Assembly: GCF_003751225.1 (NCBI RefSeq)
Contig: NZ_RJKE01000001.1
Coordinates: forward strand, 7,378,001-7,442,000
Direction of reading: 5' to 3'
From: Actinocorallia herbida
Lineage (GTDB): Bacteria; Actinomycetota; Actinomycetes; Streptosporangiales; Streptosporangiaceae
DNA length: 64,000 nucleotides
Of the stretch, positions 40,488 to 48,818 are shown piece by piece (position 1 is the first letter of the stretch; each line of letters opens with the position of its first letter). The notes under the pieces were generated by a model. That model made no database searches. It was not told the origin of the DNA and was given only the letters and a program-made list of their open reading frames with translations. The position numbers and the translations under genes were made by a program.

Positions 40488-41519
40488 TCAGCGCGCGGAG
40501 ACCTCATGGACGAGGTCGGCCAGGCGGGCGAGCTGGTCGGGGTTCGTGTTCGGCAGCACGCCGTGGCCCAGGTTGAAGATGTGACCCTCGGCGACGCGGC
40601 CCTGCGCCAGCACCTGGCGGGCCCGCGGCTCGACGACCTCCCACGGGGCGAGCAGGATCGAGGGGTCGAGGTTGCCCTGGAGCGCCTTGCCCGGACCGAC
40701 GCGCCGCGCGGCGTCGTCCAGCGGGACGCGCCAGTCGACGCCGACGACGTCCGCGCCCGCCTCGCCCATCAGGCCGAGCAGCTCACCCGTCCCGACGCCG
40801 AAGTGGATGCGCGGGACGTCCGCCATCGCGGCGAAGATCTGCTCGCTGTAGGGCATCACGTAGCGCGTGTAGTCCTCGGGTGCGACGGCGCCGACCCAGC
40901 TGTCGAAGAGCTGGACGGCCCGGGCGCCTGCGGCCACCTGGGTACGCAGGAAGCCGATGGTGATCTCGGTGAGGGCGCTCATCAGCGACTGCCAGATGTC
41001 GGGCTCGCCGTACATGAGCGCCTTGGTGCGGTCATGGTTCTTCGACGGCCCGCCCTCGATGAGGTAGGAGGCGAGGGTGAAGGGGGCACCCGCGAAGCCG
41101 ATCAGAGGGATGTCGCCCAGCTCGGCCACCAGGCCCTTGACCGCCTCGGTGACGTAGGGGACGTCGTCGGAGGCGAGCGGGCGGAGCCGGGAGACGGCGT
41201 CCTTGTCGCGGATCGGGTCGGCGATCACGGGGCCGACGCCCGGCTTGATGTCGAGGTCGATGCCGATCGCCTTCAGCGGTACGACGATGTCGCTGAAGAA
41301 GATCGCGGCGTCGATCGCGTACCTGCGGACCGGCTGGAGCGTGATCTCGATGATCAGATCGGGATTCGCGCAGGACTCCAGCATCGGGATCCCCTCGCGT
41401 ACCCGCAGGTACTCGGGGAGGGAACGCCCGGCCTGGCGCATGAACCACACGGGCGTGTGGGAGACGGGCTCGCGGCGGCAGGCACGGAGGAACACCGGGT
41501 CTTCAGCGGGCATGTACAC
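40488..41519 (-). CDS. hemE: uroporphyrinogen decarboxylase, 343 aa
   Basis: Decarboxylates uroporphyrinogen III to coproporphyrinogen III. The family signature is [19 protein letters not shown] near the start, with [16 protein letters not shown]-like text as [33 protein letters not shown] and the [10 protein letters not shown] region. It feeds the hemY/hemQ pair 6.7 kb away. GTG 41519 or ATG 41513 may be the start. On the leftward strand a GATAAT box (41657-41652) in an AT-rich patch is the likely promoter. Confidence 0.95.
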   Translation of the reverse strand: MYMPAEDPVFLRACRREPVSHTPVWFMRQAGRSLPEYLRVREGIPMLESCANPDLIIEITLQPVRRYAIDAAIFFSDIVVPLKAIGIDLDIKPGVGPVIADPIRDKDAVSRLRPLASDDVPYVTEAVKGLVAELGDIPLIGFAGAPFTLASYLIEGGPSKNHDRTKALMYGEPDIWQSLMSALTEITIGFLRTQVAAGARAVQLFDSWVGAVAPEDYTRYVMPYSEQIFAAMADVPRIHFGVGTGELLGLMGEAGADVVGVDWRVPLDDAARRVGPGKALQGNLDPSILLAPWEVVEPRARQVLAQGRVAEGHIFNLGHGVLPNTNPDQLARLADLVHEVSAR

Positions 41520-41651
41520 GATGGTCCCATGCCTCCGCGCCTACGGCGTCCCGGGGTCCCGTTCGGCGCGCCCCGGAGATTCCCTCAGAGATTTTCGTGA
41601 CACGCCGCCCGATGTCCCACAAGATCACCGAAGCCACTGGCATTTTCGTTA

Positions 41652-41657
41652 ATTATC
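41652..41657 (-). promoter_or_regulatory. -10-like box upstream of hemE
   Basis: GATAAT on the leftward strand lies within an unusually AT-rich patch (TCGTTAATTATCGA) about 130 nt before the hemE start. The -35 is weak. Nearby repeated AACGAGC elements (41667 onward) may be regulatory. Confidence 0.4.
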
Positions 41658-41779
41658 GACATCGCAAACGAGCGATCAGCTCACGAACGAGCAGAGGTCC
41701 ACCGGTGCCTCCTACCCCCCGCACCACCGCCCGCGACCGCGTCGGCGTGGCAACCCCCCGCCTCCCACGGCCGGAGATC

Positions 41780-41785
41780 TACTCT
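41780..41785 (+). promoter_or_regulatory. -10 box for a leaderless DUF3000 mRNA
   Basis: TACTCT ends 6 nt before the ATG at 41792, the spacing expected when transcription starts at the A of the start codon. No clear Shine-Dalgarno sequence lies at usable distance. Confidence 0.5.
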
Positions 41786-41791
41786 CGGGAG

Positions 41792-42352
41792 ATGACACCC
41801 CCGCACTCGGCACCCGGTTTCCGAGAAGCCCTGGACACCCTCAATGAGGCGCTCACAGGCGATTCCGAGCGTCCCGAGCTGGAGTTCGAGGAGATGCCCG
41901 CCCCGCAGCGTCTCGCCCCGTTCTCGGCGGCGCTGTCCGCGGCCGTGGTGCGCGAGGACGCCGAACTCGCCGTCGGGCGCCTGATCCTGCTGCACGACCC
42001 CCAGGGCAGACCCGGCTGGGACGGACAGTTCCGGCTTGTCGCCTATATCCGGGCGGATCTAGAGCCGGAGATCGCCGACGACCCCCTGATCGGCACCGTC
42101 GCGTGGAGCTGGCTGATCGAATCCCTGGAAGAGGCGGGATATTCAGCCGAATCAGGGACGATTACCCGGGCCGTCAGCGAGAGTTTCGGGGGCAAGGAGG
42201 ACGAACCGGCCACCACGGAGCTCGAACTCAGGGCATCATGGTCACCCGCCGGGACCGACTTGCGTGCGCATGTCCGGGCCTGGACCGAGGTGATGTGCAT
42301 GGCTGCCGGACTCCCCCCGCGAGGAGTCCGCGATCTGAAGGACGTACGGTAG
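41792..42352 (+). CDS. DUF3000 family protein, 186 aa
   Basis: The pattern FREALDTLNEAL, then MPAPQRLAPFSAALSAAVV, FRLVAYIRADLEPEIADDPL and GTVAWSWLIESLEEAGY is that of DUF3000, an actinobacterial family of unknown function found between hemE and the RNase D gene. RAWTEVMCMAAGLPPRGV near the end is also conserved. Four bases separate its stop from the next GTG, so it is operonic with RNase D. Confidence 0.9.
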   Translation: MTPPHSAPGFREALDTLNEALTGDSERPELEFEEMPAPQRLAPFSAALSAAVVREDAELAVGRLILLHDPQGRPGWDGQFRLVAYIRADLEPEIADDPLIGTVAWSWLIESLEEAGYSAESGTITRAVSESFGGKEDEPATTELELRASWSPAGTDLRAHVRAWTEVMCMAAGLPPRGVRDLKDVR

Positions 42353-42356
42353 CTGA

Positions 42357-43601
42357 GTGGAAGCAGGTGGGGACACGGGAGGCACGGCGCCATCGCCGCT
42401 CCTGGAACCGCGTGAGGGCATCCCGCCCGTCGTCGCCGACGACGCGGGGCTGGATCGCGTCATCGCCGCGTTCGCGGCAGGTTCCGGCCCGGTGGCCGTC
42501 GACGCCGAACGCGCGTCGGGCTACCGGTACGGCCAGCGCGCCTACCTTGTGCAGCTGCGCCGCCGCGGCGCGGGCACCGCGCTGATCGACCCGGTCGCCT
42601 GCCCGAACCTCAACGACCTCAACAGGGCGTTGGCCGACACCGAGATGGTGCTGCACGCGGCCAACCAGGATCTGCCCTGCCTGGCCGAGATCGGCCTGAT
42701 CCCGCGCCGGCTTTTCGACACCGAGCTGGCCGGACGGCTGCTCGGCTATCCGCGGGTGGGCCTCGGCGCGATGGTCGAGACCGTCCTCGGGTTCAGCCTG
42801 GAGAAGGGGCACTCCGCGGCCGACTGGTCGACCCGCCCCCTGCCGACGGACTGGCTGCGCTACGCGGCCCTGGACGTCGAACTGCTGGTGGAGCTGCGGA
42901 ACGCGCTGCACGCCGAGCTGCTGGAGGCGGGCAAGCTGGAGTGGGCGCTCGAGGAGTTCGAGGCGATCGCCGAGGCTCCGCCCAAGCAGCCGAGGACCGA
43001 TCCATGGCGGCGGACGTCGGGCATCCACCGGGTGCGCAACCGCCGCGCGCTGGCGATCGTGCGGGAGGTCTGGGAGACCCGGGAGCGGATCGCACAGGAG
43101 CTCGACCTGTCCCCCGGCCGGGTGCTGCCGGACACCGCGATCGTCGACATGGCCGTGACGCAGCCGCGCACCATGGCCGAGCTGTTCACCATCGCCGCCG
43201 TCAAGGGCCGCAACGCGCGCCGGTACACCACGCAGTGGCTGCGCGCGGTCTCCAAGGGACGGCAGCTTCCGGACTCGGGACTGCCCGAGCAGAATCTGCC
43301 GGGTGACGGCCCGCCGCCCGCCCACCGCTGGGCCGAGCGCGACCCGGAGGCCGCCGCCCGTCTGTCGTCGGCCCGGACCGTCGTGGCGGCCTTGGCCGAC
43401 GCGCACAACCTGCCGAGTGAGAACCTCGTCCAGCCGGATTTCATCCGGCGGCTGTGCTGGGCTCCCCCGGAGCAACCGACGCCCGAGGCGATCCGCGCCG
43501 AACTGCGGCGCCTGGGCGCCCGGCCGTGGCAGGCCGCGCTGGTCTCGGTGTCCGTCGCCAAGGCCTGGACGCGGATGGAGACCAAGGGCGAGCTGGCCTG
43601 A
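42357..43601 (+). CDS. rnd: ribonuclease D family 3'-5' exoribonuclease, 414 aa
   Basis: The DEDD exonuclease domain (about 25-200) carries Asp 49 and Glu 51 in VAVDAERASGYRYGQ, the second acidic site in LHAANQDLPCLAEIGL, and the third in YAALDVELLVELRNAL. An HRDC domain follows (RRALAIVREVWETRERIAQE, then DTAIVDMAVTQPRTMAEL), which helps bind RNA. It trims tRNA or other structured RNA 3' ends. The start is a GTG just after the DUF3000 stop. Confidence 0.9.
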   Translation: MEAGGDTGGTAPSPLLEPREGIPPVVADDAGLDRVIAAFAAGSGPVAVDAERASGYRYGQRAYLVQLRRRGAGTALIDPVACPNLNDLNRALADTEMVLHAANQDLPCLAEIGLIPRRLFDTELAGRLLGYPRVGLGAMVETVLGFSLEKGHSAADWSTRPLPTDWLRYAALDVELLVELRNALHAELLEAGKLEWALEEFEAIAEAPPKQPRTDPWRRTSGIHRVRNRRALAIVREVWETRERIAQELDLSPGRVLPDTAIVDMAVTQPRTMAELFTIAAVKGRNARRYTTQWLRAVSKGRQLPDSGLPEQNLPGDGPPPAHRWAERDPEAAARLSSARTVVAALADAHNLPSENLVQPDFIRRLCWAPPEQPTPEAIRAELRRLGARPWQAALVSVSVAKAWTRMETKGELA

Positions 43602-43681
43602 CGGGGCCGGCCCTGAGATCGGCCCAGGGAGTTGTCCACAGGCTGTGACCGGGTGCCGAGCGGAATGTCACCGGTGCGGGT

Positions 43682-43687
43682 TAGGGT
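43682..43687 (+). promoter_or_regulatory. -10 box for a leaderless mRNA
   Basis: TAGGGT (within TTAGGGT) ends 7 nt before the ATG at 43695 and no ribosome site is present. This is the same layout as at 2571, 23571 and 41780. Confidence 0.4.
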
Positions 43688-43694
43688 CGCGGGC

Positions 43695-44279
43695 ATGGAT
43701 CAGCAGAGCATTCCGGCCCCCCTCGCCGGGCGGGTCGGCCACATCGCGGGCATCGAGTCGATCACGCTCGATGGTCGGCGCCTGTACTTCGGCTACGACT
43801 ACTCCGACGATCTCGTGGTCTCGCCCCTCATCGACGACCCCGCCGCGATGGCGCGGTTCGCCGCCGAGCACCTGCGCCAGACGACGGGCGCGCACGACGC
43901 GGCGTACTGGGCCGAGCTCGTCGAGTACGCCGCGACCTCCTCGGGGCTCGCGTACGAGGAGGATTGCGTCTTCACCACCGAGCAGATGGCCTCGCTGCCC
44001 GCGCCAGGCGGCCACCTGCTCTACCTGCTGTCGACCGCGCTGGACCACGACGATCGCGAGTGCGCCCTTCCCGCCGAGGCCCTGCCGCTGCTGGAGCGCC
44101 TCGGGCGGGACCCAGAGGATGTCGCCGAGTGCGTCGACGAGTGCCTGAGCCTGCTGCGCGCCGAGGGCCGCGAGGCCCATCCGGACGCCTGGCTCGTCGT
44201 CCAGCACTACCTCGCGGCGACCCTCGACCGCCTCCCACCGACCTGGGACGCCTTCTTCGCCCCGCTGCGCCACCTTTGA
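43695..44279 (+). CDS. hypothetical soluble protein, 194 aa
   Basis: No family is recognised. The protein is acidic, with no signal or membrane segment. It begins MDQQSIPAPLAGRVGHIAGI and has a beta-rich start (ESITLDGRRLYFGYDYSDDL) and a helical C-terminal half with several Asp/Glu and Cys residues (EEDCVFTTEQM, DDRECALP, VAECVDECLSLL). Placement after RNase D with its own promoter-like box suggests a separate unit. Confidence 0.65.
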   Translation: MDQQSIPAPLAGRVGHIAGIESITLDGRRLYFGYDYSDDLVVSPLIDDPAAMARFAAEHLRQTTGAHDAAYWAELVEYAATSSGLAYEEDCVFTTEQMASLPAPGGHLLYLLSTALDHDDRECALPAEALPLLERLGRDPEDVAECVDECLSLLRAEGREAHPDAWLVVQHYLAATLDRLPPTWDAFFAPLRHL

Positions 44280-44477
44280 CGTCGAGCGCGTTCGCGCAGG
44301 CACGCGGGGCGCGGGGCTGTGGCGGCGGGGGCATGGGTGACGGTGGAGTGGCGGGGTAGGCGGGTAACGAAGTGGATGAGATGCGGTGGACGGGCGCGGG
44401 GGACGGAACCGCCCGCGAGGAACTCCCGTTAAGGGGGGAACGGCAGGTCCGGCACAACGGTTCGTGGAGGAACACTG

Positions 44478-45497
44478 ATGGAGGTCACGACACTCGGATG
44501 GACGGTGACTCTCGCGGTCATCGCCGCGCTCTTCGTGCTCGACCTCTCGGTCGGCGCGTTGCGGCCCCACGCGGTGGGCTTCCGGGAGGCGACCGTCTGG
44601 TCGGTGTTCTACATCGCGGTGGCCGTGGTGTTCGGCCTCGTGCTCGGCATGCAGTACGGCTGGGGCTACGGCGGCGAGTACTTCACCGGCTACATCGTCG
44701 AGAAGAGCCTGTCGATCGACAACCTCTTCGTCTTCGTCATCATCATGACGACCTTCGCGGTGCCCAAGGAGTACCAGCAGAAGGTCCTCACGATCGGCAT
44801 CCTGCTCGCCCTGATCATGCGCGCGATCTTCATCGCGGTCGGCGCGACGCTGCTGTCGATGTTCACCTTCATGTTCCTGATCTTCGGTCTACTGCTGCTG
44901 TGGACGGCCCTCCAGGTCTACCGGCACCGCAACGAGGACCCGGACATCGCCGACAACGTCCTGGTGCGGACCTCGCGCCGCCTGTTCACCGTCACCGATG
45001 AGTACGTCGGCGCGAAGTTCACCACGCGGGTCGACGGCAAGCGCGCGGTCACCCCGCTTTTCCTGGTCCTGCTGGCGATCGGCGGCACCGACCTGCTGTT
45101 CGCGCTCGACTCGATCCCGGCGATCTTCGGGATCACCGAGCAGGCCTACATCGTCTTCGTCGCCAACGCCTTCGCCCTGCTGGGCCTGCGGGCCCTGTAC
45201 TTCCTGGTGACGGGCCTGCTCGACCGGCTGGTCTACCTCGCCACCGGCCTGGCGATCATCCTGGCGTTCATCGGCGTGAAGCTCGTCCTGCACTGGGCCC
45301 ACGGAATCTGGCCCGCCGCCCCCGAGATCAGCACGCCCCTCTCCCTGGCCGTCATCGTGGTCGTCCTCGCCGTCACCACGATCGCCAGCCTCATGAAATC
45401 CCGCCGTGATCCCTCCGCCAAGGCCCACTCCGCCACCGTCATGGGCCACAAGAAGGACCGACCAGGCACCCCGGAGGACGAGGCACCCCGGGCCTGA
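44478..45497 (+). CDS. TerC/Alx-family membrane protein, 339 aa
   Basis: A nine-helix membrane protein with the TerC marks EYFTGYIVEKSLSIDNLFVFV in helix 3 and GGTDLLFALDSIPAIFGITE in the second half; the acidic residues of both motifs are thought to bind metal. Relatives (Alx, TerC) take part in manganese export, pH response or metallation of exported proteins. The tail is charged (KKDRPGTPEDEAPRA). GTGGAGGAAC precedes the ATG. I looked for a manganese riboswitch upstream and could not support one. Confidence 0.9.
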   Translation: MEVTTLGWTVTLAVIAALFVLDLSVGALRPHAVGFREATVWSVFYIAVAVVFGLVLGMQYGWGYGGEYFTGYIVEKSLSIDNLFVFVIIMTTFAVPKEYQQKVLTIGILLALIMRAIFIAVGATLLSMFTFMFLIFGLLLLWTALQVYRHRNEDPDIADNVLVRTSRRLFTVTDEYVGAKFTTRVDGKRAVTPLFLVLLAIGGTDLLFALDSIPAIFGITEQAYIVFVANAFALLGLRALYFLVTGLLDRLVYLATGLAIILAFIGVKLVLHWAHGIWPAAPEISTPLSLAVIVVVLAVTTIASLMKSRRDPSAKAHSATVMGHKKDRPGTPEDEAPRA

Positions 45498-46907
45498 CCC
45501 GTCCCGACCCGCAAGGGCCGCACGCCGGTCTCCCGGGGCCGGACGGGGCCGCGAGGCGCCCTCGGCCTCGCTCCTGCCCTGGACCGGGCAGGCCGAAGGA
45601 CCCGGCGGCAGGGGCCCGGCGGCACCGGAGCGGCCTCGGCTCCGGCTCCGCCGTCCTGTCCGGCCAGGCGCGCTCGACGCCGAAACCGTCCGGGCCGGAC
45701 CGTGCGGGGACGGCTCTCACGCGGGCGAAGGCGACGCGGGGCCTACCGCCCAGCGGCACGACGGCTGCCGTGGCACTACGGGCACGCTCTCACTCAGCCG
45801 AAGCGGACTCCCCGACCGACGGCCAAGGCCACGGGCGCGCCCGGGCCGGGACCCGACCTCGACCAGGTCGCGGCCTCGGTCCTGGCGCGGGCCTTCACCG
45901 GTCCACGCGAGAACGGCCGGGGGTCGCGTTCCAGTGGGAGGGACACGATCCGGGTCCGGCGGGCACGACTCGACGGATCGTCGGCTCGCGGCCTTCAGGT
46001 GGGAAAGGCCGAGCCCGGTTCGAGGGCGAAGACGGGTCGGAGATCCAGGCCGCCGGAGAGGCCGCCCCTGCGCTCCGCCCGAAAACCGGGGCGACGGCGA
46101 ACGTCGTCGCCTACTGGAGCAAGGCGCGGCACCGCTCCTCCCCCGGAGCAGGGCCATGGGCCGCGAAGCGTCCGCCGGCACCCGTAAGGACAGGACCTCC
46201 GCACGACTCGGCCCCGTTCCCCCGCAGCCAGCCGACGGCAGCGAGACATCCGCCCGCACCCGTAAGGACAGGACCTCCGCACGACTCGGCCCCGTTCGCC
46301 GACGGCAGCGAGACATCCGCCCGCACCCGGACAAGACGCGACCGCTCCCCGGGCCTCGGCATCGCTCCTCCCCGGAAGCGGGGCGGAGGGCCGCGAAGCG
46401 TCACCCGCGCACGGCAAGACTCGAGCGGGTCTGCGGGCTCAGTCGTGCTCCGCACCGGAGCGGGACCGCGAGCCTCGCGGCGCCGCCCGTGGCCGGTAGA
46501 CGAGACCGCGAGTGCGGCGCTCCGTTGCGCTCCTCTGAGAGCGAGAAGGAGGGCCGCCAGGCGTCCGACCGCGCCCGCAGGCACGGTATCTCTCATTTCT
46601 CGGAGCCGGGCCGAGGGCCGCGGGACGTCAGCAGGGCACGGCCAGACTTGAGTGGGTCTGCGGGCTCAGTCGTGCTCCGCACCGGAGCGGGACCGCGGGC
46701 CTCGCGGCGCCGCCCCTGGGTAGGTGGGGGCTTGGCTGGGGTTCCCCGGGAGGAGGGCCGTCAGGCGTCTGATCGTGCTCGGTGGGAAGGGACCTCGGGT
46801 GGGGTTCGGTATCGGTTCGCTCCCGGAGCGGGGCCGAGGGGGTGCGGTGTCGCCGGTGCGGGGCAGGACGGGACGGGGTGGGCCGGGGGTTGGGGCGGTG
46901 GGAGGGG
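45498..46907. other. 1.4-kb non-coding, repeat-rich region
   Basis: Between the TerC gene and the end of the leftward acyl-CoA-synthetase-like gene I find no convincing gene. Frames are open in several registers, but the translations are Arg/Pro/Gly-rich with no domain. The region holds direct repeats of 42 bp, 32 bp and 62 bp (listed separately) and many degenerate copies of a GGGCCGC-(G/A)-AGCGTC motif. Confidence 0.6.
46158..46715. repeat. clustered direct repeats
   Basis: A 42-bp unit beginning GCACCCGTAAGGACAGGACC is repeated exactly at 46178-46219 and 46256-46297. A 32-bp unit beginning GCCGACGGCAGCGAGACATC is at 46231-46262 and 46298-46329. A 62-bp unit beginning GGGTCTGCGGGCTCAGTCGT is at 46427-46488 and 46654-46715 with one mismatch. 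The 15-mer GGGCCGCGAAGCGTC is at 46158-46172 and 46388-46402, with degenerate copies near 46617 and 46751. Confidence 0.8.
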
Positions 46908-48293
46908 TCAGGGGGTGGGGAGGGTGGGGACGAAGTGGAGGTCGGGGATGGAGAGGGGGGTGAAGCGGCGGCGGAGCCAGGAGAGGAGGGTTTCGGGGTC
47001 CAGGGGGGCGCGGGCGACTATGTGGGCGGTGAGGCGGCGGCCCCGGGACGGGTCGGGGAGGCTGGTGACGGAGGCGGCGGAGACCGCGGGGTGGGCGGCG
47101 AGGTGGCGTTCGACGGCCGCGGGCTCGACGGGCTCGCCGGCGGTGAAGACCAGTTCCTCGCGGGGAGGCGGCACGAAGAGGCGGCCCTCGGGGTCCAGGT
47201 GGCCGACGGTGTGGGTCGGGCTGGAGCCCGCGTGCACGTGGCCCGGCATGCCGGGCAGGGCGCGGGTGCCGTCTTCGCGCAGGACCTCCAGGTGGGTGCC
47301 CGGCGTCGGGCGGCCCGCGGTGCCCGGCCGCTCCAGGAGCTCGCGCGGGGTGGCGATGGTGAGGGCGTCGCCGTAGACGGTGTAGAGGATCTCGCCGTGG
47401 CCGTCCATGAAGGCGGTGGCGGTCGCGGGGTCGAGGGTCCCGCCGTGCGCGGCGACGACCCTCAGGGACGTCAGGTCGTGGGCCGCGCGCACCGCGGGGT
47501 CCACCGCGAGCATCGCGTCGAGAAGGGAGGGCGCGGTGAGCAGCGCCGTGCAGGCGTGCCGGTCGACGGCGGCGAGCACGCCCGCGGCGTCATAGCGGCG
47601 GGTCAGCACGACGGTCGAGCGCAGCGACAGGGCGAGGTGCAGGGAGGCGCGGCCCCAGCGGTGCGCGAGGGGGACGCCGAGCAGGGCCGTCTCGTGCACC
47701 CGCAGCGGGATCCGGGAGAGGACCGCGGTGAGCCGCTCACGCCCGTCGGTGCGGCCGCCGCGGCTCGGTGTGAGGGGCCGCGCGTCGCGGACCGGGCGGA
47801 GCCGCTCGGTGACCAGGCGCCGGACCCGGCGCGGCGCGGCGGCCAGCAGCGGCGCGAACTCCCCGTCGGCGACGACGGCGTCGACCCCGCGCAGGCCGGC
47901 GAGCCGGTCAGGGGTCGCCTGCCCGGTGTCGAGCACGAGGGGGGTCACACCGAGCTTGCTGCACGCCACGAGCACTTCGACGGCCGCGCGGTGGTCGCGG
48001 GCCAGCAGCGCCACGCGCGGGGTCGCCTCCAGTGCGCGGGCGAGTCCGTCGGTGCGGGCGTTCAGCTCGGCGTAGGAGAGCGCGCCGTCCTCGTCGACGA
48101 GGGCGGGACGGTCGGGGTCGCGGACGGCCCCGGCGACCGTGTGGCCCGCGAGCGTGTCGCCCCAGCGCGCGAACGCGGCGACCTGCCTGACGGTCGCGGC
48201 AGGGGTTCCGGGGGTGAGCAGCCCACTGCGGGCCAGGACGAGCGGGACCTGCGCCGCCGCGTAGACCAGTCCCCCGATTCTGCCGAACACCAT
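46908..48293 (-). CDS. degenerate acyl-CoA-synthetase-like (ANL) protein, probably inactive, 461 aa
   Basis: It aligns along most of its length with the neighbouring synthetase (for example LTAVLSRIPLRVHETALLGV and LAALLRSTVVL-like SLRSTVVLTRRYDAAG). The catalytic motifs are eroded: the phosphate loop (SSGTSGRPKG in the neighbour) reads TPSRGGRTDG, the YGSTE motif reads YGDAL, the TGD motif reads THTVGHLDPEG, and the C-terminal catalytic lysine segment is missing. The frame is intact and a clear GGAGGG precedes ATG 48293, so it may be a functional pseudoenzyme or a young pseudogene. Confidence 0.65.
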   Translation of the reverse strand: MVFGRIGGLVYAAAQVPLVLARSGLLTPGTPAATVRQVAAFARWGDTLAGHTVAGAVRDPDRPALVDEDGALSYAELNARTDGLARALEATPRVALLARDHRAAVEVLVACSKLGVTPLVLDTGQATPDRLAGLRGVDAVVADGEFAPLLAAAPRRVRRLVTERLRPVRDARPLTPSRGGRTDGRERLTAVLSRIPLRVHETALLGVPLAHRWGRASLHLALSLRSTVVLTRRYDAAGVLAAVDRHACTALLTAPSLLDAMLAVDPAVRAAHDLTSLRVVAAHGGTLDPATATAFMDGHGEILYTVYGDALTIATPRELLERPGTAGRPTPGTHLEVLREDGTRALPGMPGHVHAGSSPTHTVGHLDPEGRLFVPPPREELVFTAGEPVEPAAVERHLAAHPAVSAASVTSLPDPSRGRRLTAHIVARAPLDPETLLSWLRRRFTPLSIPDLHFVPTLPTP

Positions 48294-48346
48294 GAGCAGC
48301 CCTCCGACCTTCGTTCCGCATCCGGGCGACCACCCGGCGGAACCAC

Positions 48347-48366
48347 GGTAATACCGGAGAGTTACC
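48347..48366. promoter_or_regulatory. GGTAA-N10-TTACC dyad upstream of the ANL-like gene
   Basis: GGTAA (48347-48351) and TTACC (48362-48366) are inverted arms about 55 bp before the ATG at 48293, in an AT-richer patch. It is a possible operator. Confidence 0.4.
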
Positions 48367-48508
48367 CTGCCTTTACCGTCACATGACCAAAGGCGGTCAA
48401 GCCCGGCACCCGTCGAGCACCCCGCGCACCTTCCGTGAACCACCGCCCCGGACGGATCATCGTGCGCAGCCCGGCCGAACGCCCCCGGACGCCGCCGCCC
48501 CACCCCGT

Positions 48509-48690
48509 GCCCGAAGCCGGACACCCCTCCCCCGTGCGGACCCCTCGATGGGCAGCACCGCCGCCGCCGCCGAAGACACCCCGCGCGAGGACACCACTCT
48601 GGGCCCGAAGCCAGGCACCCCTCCCCCGTGCGGACCCCTCGATGGGCAGCACCGCCGCCGCCGACACCCCGCGCGAGGACACCGCCCCAG
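48509..48690. repeat. 94-bp direct repeat
   Basis: Copy 1 (48509-48602) and copy 2 (48603 to about 48690) both start GCCCGAAGCC and contain CCCCTCGATGGGCAGCACCG and CCCCGCGCGAGGACACC. Copy 2 lacks 6 bp of a CCG run, so slippage or unequal exchange is likely. Confidence 0.75.
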
Positions 48691-48818
48691 GCCCGGAACC
48701 GGGCTCACCGCGTCGGCACCCGTTCTTCCGCGGGCTGCGCCGATCCCCCTGCCCGGAACCTGCGGTTACTGCGTCGGCGCCCGCTTTCGGCGGAAAGGGC
48801 CGGGCGGGGAGGTGGGGG

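Larger units (their letters stand above)
48294..48818. other. 525-bp region with repeats between the two synthetase-like genes
   Basis: No convincing gene is seen. It holds the promoter region of the leftward gene (about 48294-48380), a 94-bp direct repeat (listed separately) and two degenerate copies of a GCCCGGAACC...GCGTCGGC(A/G)CCCG unit (about 48690 and 48750). Confidence 0.6.

Noticed and set aside
38427-41600. A 1057-codon open frame on the plus strand
   Set aside because: It is antisense to the response regulator, kinase and hemE genes, which have clear domains; the translation has none.
43632-43640. TTGTCCACA, a DnaA-box match
   Set aside because: Only one full match here and a weaker one at 56547-56555. 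A replication origin needs a cluster of boxes and dnaA/dnaN neighbours, which are absent.
44280-44477. Manganese (yybP-ykoY) riboswitch upstream of the TerC gene
   Set aside because: TerC genes often have one, but I could not find the conserved loop sequences in the 198-bp leader. A covariance-model search would decide.
46158-46715. Possible CRISPR array
   Set aside because: Repeat units differ in length (42, 32, 62 bp), occur only twice each, lack constant spacers, and no cas gene is near.
45406-47376. 656-codon plus-strand frame across the 45.5-46.9-kb region
   Set aside because: It overlaps the end of the TerC gene and the ANL-like gene, is Arg/Pro/Ser-rich without domains, and follows the DNA repeats in different phases.
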